Source: CAVPCZ01 sp963779225 (GTDB lineage Bacteria > Bacteroidota > Ignavibacteria > UBA10030 > UBA6906). From it: a stretch of 64,000 nucleotides of DNA. Below the pieces are notes generated by a model that was not told the DNA's origin, ran no database searches, and saw only the letters and a program-made list of their open reading frames with translations. The translations under genes and the position numbers were made by a program. The stretch covers positions 558,001 to 622,000 of the forward strand of contig CAVZWW010000001.1 in assembly GCA_963779225.1 (NCBI GenBank), read 5' to 3'. This document shows, piece by piece, positions 34,227 through 42,928 of this stretch. Each line of letters starts with the position of its first letter. The stretch's first letter is position 1.

Positions 34227-35408
34227 ATGAATCGTCCAAATCGCACACCAGAAATGAATCGCCGCGAATTCTGCGCTCTGGTTGCCGGCGCAGGAGCAAC
34301 GGCAGCCCTGGGCATTCAATCGTTGCGCGCCGCACAGGAGCAGGTGCGGCCCCCTGAAAAACCTGGCACCAACCGGGCTGATGCGCTCAAGCACCCCCGG
34401 AAGCAGATCTCCATGCCGGGGAAGTATCCCGGCCGTGTCGCCCGTTCGGTGCATGAACACGCTCTTGTGAACAACACTCCGGACCCGGCCATCGCCGATG
34501 CATTGGTATCACACGCGCTTCTCGCTCTTACGGGTGCAGCGAATATCAACGAGGCCTGGCGCGAGTTCGTCTCTCCCGAAGACATTATCGGTCTGAAAGT
34601 GAACCCCGTGGCCGGCAAACTCCTCAGCACGAGCCCGGAAATTGTGGCCGCCATTATCGGTCAGCTCGTGAAGGCAGGGATCCCGCGGAACCATCTGGTG
34701 ATCTGGGATCGCCGGGAATTCGAGCTCCAGGAAACCGGATACACCGCGGAACGATTCCCGGGTATCAGGATCACGGGCACGGAACGGAAGGATGCCGCCG
34801 GATCGTTCACGGATGCGAAAGGGAAACTGTACGGGGAGGCGATGATCGACCGTGACTGGTACTACTGGGCGGATGTGGAAGAACAGTATGATGCGGAAAC
34901 GATGCCGTATATGATCAATAGCGGGAAGTTTTCCTACTTCAGCCGCATTGTCACACAGGACGTGACGAAGATCGTCAATATTCCCATTCTCAAGAACGCC
35001 GGGGCATCGATTACGTTATGTCTCAAGAATCTTGCGTACGGCGCCATCAGCAACACCCAGCGGCTCCACAAACACCTCTGGTCGGAGACCACCGCGGAAG
35101 TGCCGGCGTTTCCGCCGCTGCGCGACAAGGTGGTGTTGAACATCGTGGACGGCATACGGGGGTGCTTCAACGGCGGGCCCGGAGCGAACCCGCAATTCTT
35201 CACCGACTACAACACCGTCCTTGCCGGCACCGACCCCGTTGCTGTCGACCGGATCGGGTATGATATTGTGCTGAAGAAGCGACTTGAAGAGAAAGTGCAG
35301 AAAGAAGAATCGCCGCGCGGGCGCCTTTTCCTTGACCTTGCTGCCGCCATGGGACTGGGTGAGGCGGATATTTTGCGGATACAGCTCACCACGGAAATCC
35401 TCTCATGA
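34227..35408 (+). CDS. Tat-exported DUF362 protein B
   Basis: 393-aa DUF362 protein with a second twin-arginine leader (MNRREFCALVAGAGATAALG; Arg12-Arg13 counting from 34227). Family features include DIIGLKVNPVAGK, HLVIWDRREFEL, TKIVNIPILKNAGASITLCLKNLAYG and DPVAVDRIGYDI. It is divergent from DUF362 A and followed without gap by a DUF6599-like gene. A GGAG site precedes the ATG. Having two distantly similar DUF362 proteins flank one regulatory gap suggests co-regulation. Biochemical role unknown. Confidence 0.82.
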   Translation: MNRPNRTPEMNRREFCALVAGAGATAALGIQSLRAAQEQVRPPEKPGTNRADALKHPRKQISMPGKYPGRVARSVHEHALVNNTPDPAIADALVSHALLALTGAANINEAWREFVSPEDIIGLKVNPVAGKLLSTSPEIVAAIIGQLVKAGIPRNHLVIWDRREFELQETGYTAERFPGIRITGTERKDAAGSFTDAKGKLYGEAMIDRDWYYWADVEEQYDAETMPYMINSGKFSYFSRIVTQDVTKIVNIPILKNAGASITLCLKNLAYGAISNTQRLHKHLWSETTAEVPAFPPLRDKVVLNIVDGIRGCFNGGPGANPQFFTDYNTVLAGTDPVAVDRIGYDIVLKKRLEEKVQKEESPRGRLFLDLAAAMGLGEADILRIQLTTEILS

Positions 35409-36271
35409 TGAGATCGCTTGCGCTGCTGTTCATGGCTGTTTTTCAGCAGGGGGCCGATCCGGACCGGGTCAGCCTGCGCAGCGGTGATATCCCCGGATTG
35501 GATGTCACTCAGACGCAACGTTATGAAGGCGTGTCGCTGACGGGGCATATCAACGGCGGCGCCGAGCTGTACCGCGAGTACGGGTTTCGAACGCTCACGG
35601 TGCAGGAAGTAACTATTCGCGGCGGCGAAGAACTCACGATCGAATCGTACCGGATGACCGATCCGGCGGCGGCATTCGGCATTTTTTCGATCTCCCGTTC
35701 CGGCTGCGGGCCGGCCGACACCGCATTCCTGGCGAGCTGCGGTTCGCCGTTTCAACTTCAGCTGGTGGCACACGACCTGTATGTGCGGATTCAAAACGGC
35801 AGCGGAACACCGGTCATGCAGGAGTCCAGCCGTATTCTTGCGCGCTGGATCGTTGGTCGCGCCGGACAGGATCTTCCCGTGTTGCCGCCCCGGTTCACCC
35901 ACCCTCTTCTCCTGCCGTTTGTCCCCGGGGTTAAACGCATGGCAGGTCCTCTCGGCCTCCAGAACGGACTTCCGGACTGGGCTGAACCCTGCGAGGGTTT
36001 GCGGGCTTTTTCGGTGTTTGCGCTGCCGGCAGTCTTCGAAGGGCGGGAACTGTCGGTCCTGGTCTGGCGGTTTGGATCACCGGAGGATTGCGGGGTATTC
36101 CTGGGACGGATCGGGGCAGAGGAGCAGGGGGCAGATTTGATGGCGATACGGCGGGGAGGTGGGACCCTCTGGGTGAAACGTCAGGGTCCGGTGGAGTGCA
36201 TCCTTGTGGAAACTGGTGAGGGAGGCCTTGAACCCGCGCTGCGGGAGGTTATCTTCGGACCGGAAAAGTAA
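35405..36271 (+). CDS. DUF6599-like protein
   Basis: 288 aa; the ATG overlaps the DUF362 B stop (ATGA). The N-terminus is short and hydrophobic (MMRSLALLFMAVFQQ), possibly a poor signal peptide. The pattern GHINGGAELYREYGFRTLTVQEV, then EELTIESYRMTDPAAAFGIFS, fits the DUF6599 family as I remember it. No catalytic residues were recognised. Coupling to the DUF362 gene suggests a shared periplasmic function. The 3' end overlaps the convergent response-regulator gene by 23 bp. Confidence 0.65.
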   Translation: MMRSLALLFMAVFQQGADPDRVSLRSGDIPGLDVTQTQRYEGVSLTGHINGGAELYREYGFRTLTVQEVTIRGGEELTIESYRMTDPAAAFGIFSISRSGCGPADTAFLASCGSPFQLQLVAHDLYVRIQNGSGTPVMQESSRILARWIVGRAGQDLPVLPPRFTHPLLLPFVPGVKRMAGPLGLQNGLPDWAEPCEGLRAFSVFALPAVFEGRELSVLVWRFGSPEDCGVFLGRIGAEEQGADLMAIRRGGGTLWVKRQGPVECILVETGEGGLEPALREVIFGPEK

Positions 36272-37631
36272 TACCGTACTGTTTCATTTTGGCGAACAGC
36301 TGCCGGCGATGGATCTTGAGGAGTTCCGCGGCCCGGCTCCGGTTCCCGCCTGTTTGCTGCAATGCCCGAAGGATCAACTGTTTTTCCACGTCCTCGACGA
36401 TGCCCTTCATCGGCATCCCCTCCTGCCAGAGAATGTTGCGCGGCAGCAGATCCCCCCCGGTGCGCAGCGTGAGAGGCAGACTGTCAAGCGTGATGACCTC
36501 CCCTCTGGCCATGACAATGGCGCGTTGAACAACATTCTCCAGTTCACGGACATTTCCCGGCCAGGAGTATTCCCGGAATTTCTGCATCACTTCATGGGAT
36601 ACCACCACCATCCGCCCGGGGGCATATTTGTACAGGAAGTGATCGACGAACACCGGGATATCTTCCGGATGCTCCCGAAGCGGCGGAACGTTGATATGAA
36701 GGATATTGAGCCGGTAGTAGAGATCTTCCCGGAAACGCCCTGCCCGTACTTCTCCTTCAAGGTCCTTGTTTGTTGCGGCTATCACGCGTACATCCACGAC
36801 CAGAGTTGTCTTCCCGCCGACCCGTTCCAGGGTCTTCTGCTGGAGGACCCGCAGGAGCTTGACCTGGAGGGAGGGGGTCATGGCATTCACTTCATCCAGA
36901 AACAATGTGCCCCCATCGGCCAATTCAAAACGGCCCTGCCGTTGTCCTACGGCTCCGGTGAAGGCGCCCCGCTCGTGTCCGAACATCTCGCTCTCCAGGA
37001 GAGTCTCGGGTAACGCACCACAGTTGACTTTGATGAAGGGCCGGTCCTGGCGGAGGGAGTGGCGCTGCAGTGCATCGGCTATCAATTCCTTGCCCGTTCC
37101 GCTCTCCCCCTGGATGAGCACCGTGGTGTCCGTCGGTGCCACCCGTCCGATGAGCTTGAAAATCTCTTGCATCTGACCGCTGCTGCCGATGATGCTCTTG
37201 TCCGGTGCTTCCTGGTTCTTCTGTGTGACCTGTGACCGCAGTTGTCTGACTTCCCCGAGCAGATCGTGGTACTGCAGGGAGCGGCGGATGATGAGCAGGA
37301 ATTCGTCGAGTTCAAAAGGTTTCTCCAGATAATCATATGCCCCCGCCTTCATCGCTTCAATGGCGCGTTCGCTGGTGCCGTACGCCGTAAAGACGATCAC
37401 CACTGTATCGGGGATTGACCGTTTGATTTCGCGCAACGCGGCGAGCCCGTCGAGTCCCGGGAGATTAATGTCCATCAGGACTACGGCGGGACGATGGTTC
37501 CGGGTAAGAGCCACTGCTGTCTCGCCGTCAGCCGCTTCGAGCATCGTGTATCCCTCCTCCCGAAGGAGCTCGAGGAGACTCTTGCGCATCGAAGGTTCAT
37601 CGTCGGCAATAAGGATGGTATGATGGTTCAT
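36249..37631 (-). CDS. Sigma54-dependent NtrC-type response regulator
   Basis: 460 aa. Receiver domain (phosphorylation site Asp54 in VVLMDINLPGLDG, conserved Lys in LEKPFE), AAA+ domain with Walker A GESGTGKE, the sigma54-contact loop GAFTGA, Walker B GGTLFLDEV, then a Fis-type helix-turn-helix (GNRSRAAELLKIHRRQLFAKMKQYG). All motifs needed for activation of sigma54 promoters are intact. It overlaps the kinase gene by 4 bp. Target genes are not evident; no convincing -24/-12 promoter was seen in the window. Confidence 0.95.
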   Translation of the reverse strand: MNHHTILIADDEPSMRKSLLELLREEGYTMLEAADGETAVALTRNHRPAVVLMDINLPGLDGLAALREIKRSIPDTVVIVFTAYGTSERAIEAMKAGAYDYLEKPFELDEFLLIIRRSLQYHDLLGEVRQLRSQVTQKNQEAPDKSIIGSSGQMQEIFKLIGRVAPTDTTVLIQGESGTGKELIADALQRHSLRQDRPFIKVNCGALPETLLESEMFGHERGAFTGAVGQRQGRFELADGGTLFLDEVNAMTPSLQVKLLRVLQQKTLERVGGKTTLVVDVRVIAATNKDLEGEVRAGRFREDLYYRLNILHINVPPLREHPEDIPVFVDHFLYKYAPGRMVVVSHEVMQKFREYSWPGNVRELENVVQRAIVMARGEVITLDSLPLTLRTGGDLLPRNILWQEGMPMKGIVEDVEKQLILRALQQTGGNRSRAAELLKIHRRQLFAKMKQYGITFPVRR

Positions 37632-39178
37632 GATGTACCGCGCATTTCCGGACCGATGGTGGGGATGTGAATGTGGCAGACTGTCCCCCGGCCGTCACGC
37701 GGGAGGAACTCTATTCTGCCGCCGTGTGTGCGGATAATTTCGTATGAAATGGAAAGTCCGAGACCTGCTCCGTGGGCTTTCGTGGAAAAGAACGGCTCGA
37801 AGATCCGGGGAAGTACTTCCGGTGGAATCCCGGTCCCGTCGTCCTCGATGGAAACGACCACCAGCTGGCGCTCCGCCTCAAATGCCGTGGCCACGGCAAG
37901 ATGACCGCCCCCCGGCATCGCATCCAGCGCATTGGTGCAGATATTCAAGAAAACCTGTTCCATTGCCTGGGGATCCAGCGGGATGAGGGGTGCTTCAGGG
38001 GCGAAGGCGGTTTGCACGCGCACGCGTCGTGCCCGCGCCACGGGCTCCACAACCGTCAGTGTCCGCCGGAGAACGTGATGGACATCGGAGGGAATGGGGA
38101 TGGTCGCTACCGGTTTTGAGAACGTCAGGAGCCGCTTCACGAGTTCCGACAGGCGGTCGATCTCGCCCACCACCACGGCCATGGCGTCCTCTGATACGAC
38201 ACTGCCTTTGTCTGCGGTGCCGGGTCTCTTGAGTTTCCGTTGCCACATCTGGATACGGGTCTTGATGACCGCCAGGGGGGTTTTTACTTCATGAGCCACA
38301 CGCGCGATCAGTTTGCCGAGCGAGGCCATCTTGTCCTGCTGGTGGAGCTCCTGCTCAAGCTGTTCCCGTAAGTGTTGGTCTTCAGTCCGTGCCGCAACCA
38401 TGTCATTGATTGCCAGCATGATTACGCCGAAGACTCCACGCCGCTGCGGGAAGCGAAATGCCGTGTCTCGTCGCAGCGCGTCCAGACCGATGCGTATTTC
38501 TTCTGTCCGCTCCCGCAATCTCCAAGCAATCGCAATGACCACAATGAACCCGATAAGCGAAACAATAGCAGCGACAATGAGGACGCTCGTCAACCGCACG
38601 GTGGGGAGCAGACGTTCGATGTGCACCCGTGCCCAGACGGCTCCCACGATCCGGCCACGAACCTCGATCGGGTCCGTCACCAGCGGAAAGGTGGCAGGAT
38701 CAAACTGATGCATCTGAATGATCTTTTGCTGCCGGGCGATCGACTGCCGTACCTGTTCGCGAATGATGTGAAAAGAGCGTGGAGGGGGACCGAAAGCCGG
38801 CTGGGGCGGGGGTGATGTGGGGAAGGCGTATCCGAGAAACTGATCCGCGTCGGCAATGTAAAATCCACCCTCCGTCCCCTGAAACAACATCAGTTCCCGG
38901 GTGGCAACGGCGGACAGCAGGGCATCCGCCCGCTTCTCCTCTTCCCGCGTCCAGGAGGTTCGCTGCAGGAATGTTGAGTGCCACAGACTGTCCATGAGTG
39001 CCCGTGCAGCCGTGTTGATTTCCGCCACCGCCGCTTCCGTCATGATCCGGTTGGAGGCAATCACTTCGTCAGCGGAACGCTGCAGCGTGGCATAGAAATA
39101 GACGGCGCACCCTGCAATAACGACGGCAAATGCGGATGCCAGCATGAGCGCCTTGAATCGAAGACTGAGACGGTGCAT
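37628..39178 (-). CDS. Membrane sensor histidine kinase
   Basis: About 516 aa from ATG 39178. Transmembrane segment near 10-30, extracytoplasmic sensor domain, second transmembrane segment (LIVAAIVSLIGFIVVIAIAW), HAMP-like linker, HisKA box (ARVAHEVKTPL), N box (NICTNALDAM), G boxes (DDGTGIPPE, GAGLGLSISYEI). It is the cognate partner of the overlapping sigma54 regulator. ATG 39178 directly precedes the first membrane helix; in-frame upstream starts (39295, 39331) would add a poorly conserved-looking tail and are less likely. Signal unknown. Confidence 0.92.
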   Translation of the reverse strand: MHRLSLRFKALMLASAFAVVIAGCAVYFYATLQRSADEVIASNRIMTEAAVAEINTAARALMDSLWHSTFLQRTSWTREEEKRADALLSAVATRELMLFQGTEGGFYIADADQFLGYAFPTSPPPQPAFGPPPRSFHIIREQVRQSIARQQKIIQMHQFDPATFPLVTDPIEVRGRIVGAVWARVHIERLLPTVRLTSVLIVAAIVSLIGFIVVIAIAWRLRERTEEIRIGLDALRRDTAFRFPQRRGVFGVIMLAINDMVAARTEDQHLREQLEQELHQQDKMASLGKLIARVAHEVKTPLAVIKTRIQMWQRKLKRPGTADKGSVVSEDAMAVVVGEIDRLSELVKRLLTFSKPVATIPIPSDVHHVLRRTLTVVEPVARARRVRVQTAFAPEAPLIPLDPQAMEQVFLNICTNALDAMPGGGHLAVATAFEAERQLVVVSIEDDGTGIPPEVLPRIFEPFFSTKAHGAGLGLSISYEIIRTHGGRIEFLPRDGRGTVCHIHIPTIGPEMRGTS

Positions 39179-39280
39179 GATGTAAGATACGGTGGGAGAG
39201 AGGACTAGTGCAAGTGGGCGGTGTTCGAAGAGCAACCTCAGTGAGGCAGCAGGGCGTGCGGATGCTGCACAGGCCCGGTG

Positions 39281-39309
39281 TTGTAAATGGAACATGATGC
39301 GCGTATATT
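39281..39309 (+). promoter_or_regulatory. Promoter of the aspartase fusion gene
   Basis: TTGTAA (39281-39286) and TATATT (39304-39309) are 17 bp apart. The start point would be about 20 nt before the ATG at 39337. The region also lies upstream of the divergent kinase gene. Confidence 0.6.
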
Positions 39310-39336
39310 TGTCTACACATTGACGGGGCACATTGC

Positions 39337-41211
39337 ATGCAGGCGCTTCCTGAGATCGTCAGGTTCTTAAGCGGCATTGAACTGTTCACGGATCTGGAAG
39401 AGAACGAACAGAGTCAGCTGGCGGGTCTTGTACACGAACAGCACCTGCCGGCCGGGGCACTGGTCTTCGCGGAAAACACTCCCCGGCAGGGTCTGATCCT
39501 GATTCAGACCGGGGAGATCGAACTCTTCAAGCGGACGCCGTTCGGCGAAGAAAAACGTCTGGCCTACTTCCGCCAGGGAGATTTTCTCGGCGAAGGGGCA
39601 CTGATGGATGAGGATCCTCATTCCACATCGGCACGGGCACTCCATCCCGCAGTCATCCTTCTGATCAGCAGCGGGGACTTCTCGGCCCTGGCGCGCCGTA
39701 GCCCCACCCTTGGTGCGAAGGTGCTCTCCCGCATCGCCCGCGTCATCGTCCGGCGCATGCGCTCGACCACATCCAGAGTGATTGACGAAACCGCACAATA
39801 TGTTTCCGGCCGGACTCGCAGGGAGCATGACCTCCTCGGTGACCGTGACGTGCCCCACGAGTTTTATTACGGCATACAAACACTCCGGGCAATCGAAAAC
39901 TTTCCTATCAGCGGCATCACGCTGGAGCTCTATCCGGCGCTGATTGCCGGGCTGGCGATCGTGAAAATGGCCGCAGCGCGCGCCAATGTGGATCTCGGGC
40001 TGATCACACCACCTGTCGGAGACGCCATCGGCAGGGCGTGCGGTGAAATCCTCCAGGGAAAGCTGCACAACCAGTTCGTGGTGGATATGATTCAGGGGGG
40101 AGCCGGGACTTCCACCAACATGAATGCCAATGAAGTCATTGCCAACCGGGCGCTCGAATTGCTGGGGCACGAGAGAGGGGAGTACCGGTTCTGCCACCCG
40201 AACAATGACGTCAACTGCTCGCAGTCCACGAACGACGCCTATCCCACGGCATTGAAGATTGCGATTATCATGAGTAACGGGAAGCTCATTGAAGGACTCG
40301 AACAATTGATCGACTCGTTCCGTGTCAAGGCCCGGGAGTTTGCCCATGTCATAAAGATGGGGCGGACCCAGCTGCAGGATGCCGTGCCGATGACGCTGGG
40401 CCAGAGTTTTGAGGCGTATGCCGCAACCCTTGCCGAAGAAGTGGAACGGCTTGAACAGAACGCACGGCTCTTCCTCGAGGTTAATCTGGGCGGAACGGCG
40501 ATCGGCACCGGCATTAACGCCGATCCTCTCTACAGCGAAAAGGCGGTCGGGCACCTGCGGTCGATTTCCGGGTTGGACGTGGTGCTCGCCCCGAACCTGG
40601 TGGAGGCGACGCAGGACACAGGCGCATTCGTCATCTATTCTTCGGCAGTGAAACGACTCGCGGTAAAGCTCTCGAAGATTTGCAACGACCTCAGGCTGCT
40701 TTCCTCCGGACCGCGTGCCGGTCTTTTTGAGATCAACCTTCCACCGATGCAGCCCGGTTCCTCCATCATGCCCGGGAAAGTCAACCCTGTTATCCCCGAA
40801 GTCATCAACCAGATCGCGTTCAAGGTGATCGGCAATGACCTGACGGTGACACTCGGCGCGGAAGCGGGCCAGCTGGAATTGAACGTGATGGAGCCGGTGA
40901 TCGCGGAGTGCATATTTGAGTCGATCGAGATGCTCAAGAACGGCATGGCCACGCTCAAACACCGGTGCATCGACGGGATCACGGCAAACGAGAAACGGTG
41001 CCGTCTGATGGTGGAGAGGAGCATCGGCCTGGTGACGGCCCTGAACCCCGTGCTGGGTTATGAAACATGTACCGCGCTCGCCAGGGATGCGCTGGATCAG
41101 GAGAGAAGCGTATATGAGCTGGTGCTTGAACGCAACCTGCTCACACAGGAGGAGCTGGATCGTCTGATGGCGCCGGAATCCATGATCGCTCCCCAGCGGG
41201 CAAAACGCTAG
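39337..41211 (+). CDS. aspA: Aspartate ammonia-lyase fused to a CRP-like sensor domain
   Basis: 624 aa. Residues 1-150 form a cyclic-nucleotide-binding (CAP_ED) fold; residues about 160-624 are a full aspartase/fumarase-family lyase with GGAGTSTNMNANEV (254-267), MGRTQLQDAVPM and the signature GSSIMPGKVNPV (474-485). The lyase converts aspartate to fumarate and ammonia. In the sensor, the phosphate-binding cassette reads FLGEGALMDEDPHSTSARA (83-101): the arginine that holds the cyclic phosphate in CRP appears as His95, so cAMP binding may be lost or altered. Aspartases are normally about 470 aa without such a domain, so allosteric control by a small ligand is suggested. The length and continuous frame argue against an artefact. 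Confidence 0.9.
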   Translation: MQALPEIVRFLSGIELFTDLEENEQSQLAGLVHEQHLPAGALVFAENTPRQGLILIQTGEIELFKRTPFGEEKRLAYFRQGDFLGEGALMDEDPHSTSARALHPAVILLISSGDFSALARRSPTLGAKVLSRIARVIVRRMRSTTSRVIDETAQYVSGRTRREHDLLGDRDVPHEFYYGIQTLRAIENFPISGITLELYPALIAGLAIVKMAAARANVDLGLITPPVGDAIGRACGEILQGKLHNQFVVDMIQGGAGTSTNMNANEVIANRALELLGHERGEYRFCHPNNDVNCSQSTNDAYPTALKIAIIMSNGKLIEGLEQLIDSFRVKAREFAHVIKMGRTQLQDAVPMTLGQSFEAYAATLAEEVERLEQNARLFLEVNLGGTAIGTGINADPLYSEKAVGHLRSISGLDVVLAPNLVEATQDTGAFVIYSSAVKRLAVKLSKICNDLRLLSSGPRAGLFEINLPPMQPGSSIMPGKVNPVIPEVINQIAFKVIGNDLTVTLGAEAGQLELNVMEPVIAECIFESIEMLKNGMATLKHRCIDGITANEKRCRLMVERSIGLVTALNPVLGYETCTALARDALDQERSVYELVLERNLLTQEELDRLMAPESMIAPQRAKR

Positions 41212-41280
41212 AGCTGTTCCAGCCGGATCGGTGAATACCGGATAGATAACGAAACCTTGTACACGTACAGAAGGTTGAAG

Positions 41281-42768
41281 ATGCGGCAACATACGGCTAC
41301 TCTCCTCCTTGCTTTTGCCTTCTCCTCCAACGTCCTTGTAGCGCAGCTCTCCACACCGCTTGAAGTCAAGGACTTCGTCAGGGCGACGGAACACGCGGAG
41401 ATGCTGGAGTTCCTGCGGGCGGCTGACGGGGTTTCGGACAGAATCTCGCTGGAGACGGCAGGGAAATCGGCGTTGGGGCGGGAGATCCCTCTGGTCATCC
41501 TGCGCCACCCGTCAGATACAAACGGATCCCCGCGGCTGCGCGTGCTGCTTTTCTGCCAGCAGCACGGCAACGAGCCCTCGGGGAAGGAAGCGGCGTTGAT
41601 GTTGATAGCCCGCGCGGCATCCGGAATGCTGGACACGCTCCTGGCGCGGATGGACCTGTTGGTGATTCCTTCCGTCAATCCGGACGGAAATGAAGCGGGC
41701 AAACGTCAGAATGGAAACGGTGCCGACCTCAACCGTGACCACCTGCTCCTCTCACAGCCCGAGACACAGGTCGTTCATGCGGTATTCAACCGGTGGAAAC
41801 CTGAAGTGACCCTCGATGTGCATGAGTTCGGGGCCCTCGGAAGGGAATGGATGGAAGCCGGGTATGTTCGGGCCATGGATGAACAGTTCGGCACCCCCAC
41901 GAATCCGAACGTTCCCCAATCTCTTGTCCGGTTCGGTCTCGAGCAGATGTTCCCCGTTCTGGATGCGGAGCTTCGGGAACAGGGAGTGCGGTTTTTCAAT
42001 TATATCATCATCGACGGGCCGCGGGATAACCCGCGTCATAGCACCACCGCCATCAATGACGGCCGGCAGAGCTTCGCAATTCTGAACACGTTTTCGTTTA
42101 TTCTTGAAGGGCGGAACGGCAGGACCATGCACGAGGATCTGGCCCGTCGCACGAAGGGACAGGCCGTCGCGATCACGGCATTTCTCAGATTCGTGGCGAG
42201 CCGGGCCGGGGAAATCCGCGTCCTGGTCCGGGAAGAACGCTTCAAGAATCTTGCCCGGAAGGACTCCGTTGCGCTGGTGATGGATCACGTACATGACGGA
42301 TCGGTGATCGCCATCCCCGTGAGAACAGTCCCCGGTGGCAATGACTCGACGGTGTCCGTGCCTTACCGGCCGGTCGTGAAGACCTTTGTGAAGGTTGGAC
42401 GTCCGCAAGGGTATGTGCTCCCGCAAACGTTGACAGGCGTGCTGGAGATCCTGGAGCGTCACGGGGTTGAATTCCGGATGTTGCAGCGCGACACCACACT
42501 GGAAGTGGAAACCACCGTTATTACGCGGGTGGATACGGTGGAGCGCGAAGGAATGAATACTCTCCTTCCTTGGTACACGGTCCGGAAAGCACAACGGCAG
42601 TTCCAGATCGGGGATGTTTTTGTTCCCCTTGCACAGCTCCATTCCACGATGCTGGTGATCGCCCTTGAACCGGCCTCTATGTGGGGTCTGGTCCAGGAAA
42701 GCCTGTTCACGCCGTGGCGTGCTGCAGGCCTTGAATATCCGGTGTACCGTCTGCCGTTGCAGGAGTAA
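41281..42768 (+). CDS. Secreted M14-family zinc carboxypeptidase
   Basis: 495-aa exported metallopeptidase; signal peptide to about residue 21 (VLVAQ). Zinc ligands are visible as QQHGNEPSG (His95, Glu98) and DVHEFGALG (His181); DLNRDH and FILEGRNGR supply substrate-binding and the probable catalytic Glu. AGAAGG lies 8 nt before ATG 41281, which was preferred over the ATG at 41257. It belongs to a run of exported hydrolases (41281-48194). Substrate may be a peptide or an N-acyl amino acid; not resolved. Confidence 0.88.
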   Translation: MRQHTATLLLAFAFSSNVLVAQLSTPLEVKDFVRATEHAEMLEFLRAADGVSDRISLETAGKSALGREIPLVILRHPSDTNGSPRLRVLLFCQQHGNEPSGKEAALMLIARAASGMLDTLLARMDLLVIPSVNPDGNEAGKRQNGNGADLNRDHLLLSQPETQVVHAVFNRWKPEVTLDVHEFGALGREWMEAGYVRAMDEQFGTPTNPNVPQSLVRFGLEQMFPVLDAELREQGVRFFNYIIIDGPRDNPRHSTTAINDGRQSFAILNTFSFILEGRNGRTMHEDLARRTKGQAVAITAFLRFVASRAGEIRVLVREERFKNLARKDSVALVMDHVHDGSVIAIPVRTVPGGNDSTVSVPYRPVVKTFVKVGRPQGYVLPQTLTGVLEILERHGVEFRMLQRDTTLEVETTVITRVDTVEREGMNTLLPWYTVRKAQRQFQIGDVFVPLAQLHSTMLVIALEPASMWGLVQESLFTPWRAAGLEYPVYRLPLQE

Positions 42769-42869
42769 GCCGCATCGCGTTCCCGTACTAGTCGTACGCC
42801 TCCCGTTGTCGCCGGGTGGGCGGGGCCTGATGCAATCGAGCTTCCTCTACGACTCATGGAAGCCGGGAC

Positions 42870-42885
42870 GCCCGGTTGTCCGGGC
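42870..42885 (+). other. Small GC hairpin before the Ntn hydrolase gene
   Basis: GCCCGG-TTGT-CCGGGC forms a 6-bp stem with a tetraloop in the 160-bp gap 42769-42928. No T-run follows directly. It may act as a weak terminator after the M14 gene. No other feature was seen in this gap. Confidence 0.35.
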
Positions 42886-42928
42886 CGGCGGATCAGTTAA
42901 TTCTTCTTTCCCTCTCTCTGGAGATCAC

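Noticed and set aside
39316..39336. Sigma54 -24/-12 promoter (GGGGCACATTGC) before the aspartase gene
   Set aside because: The GG and GC elements are too close together (6 nt between instead of 10), and a good sigma70-type promoter is present.
39367..41508. 713-codon open frame on the minus strand opposite the aspartase fusion
   Set aside because: It mirrors the codon pattern of the plus-strand gene, has low-complexity His/Arg-rich content and no recognisable domain, whereas the plus-strand frame is a clear aspartase.
42665..42928. N-terminal extension of the Ntn hydrolase
   Set aside because: It would overlap the M14 gene and bury the signal peptide whose cleavage exposes the nucleophilic Cys.
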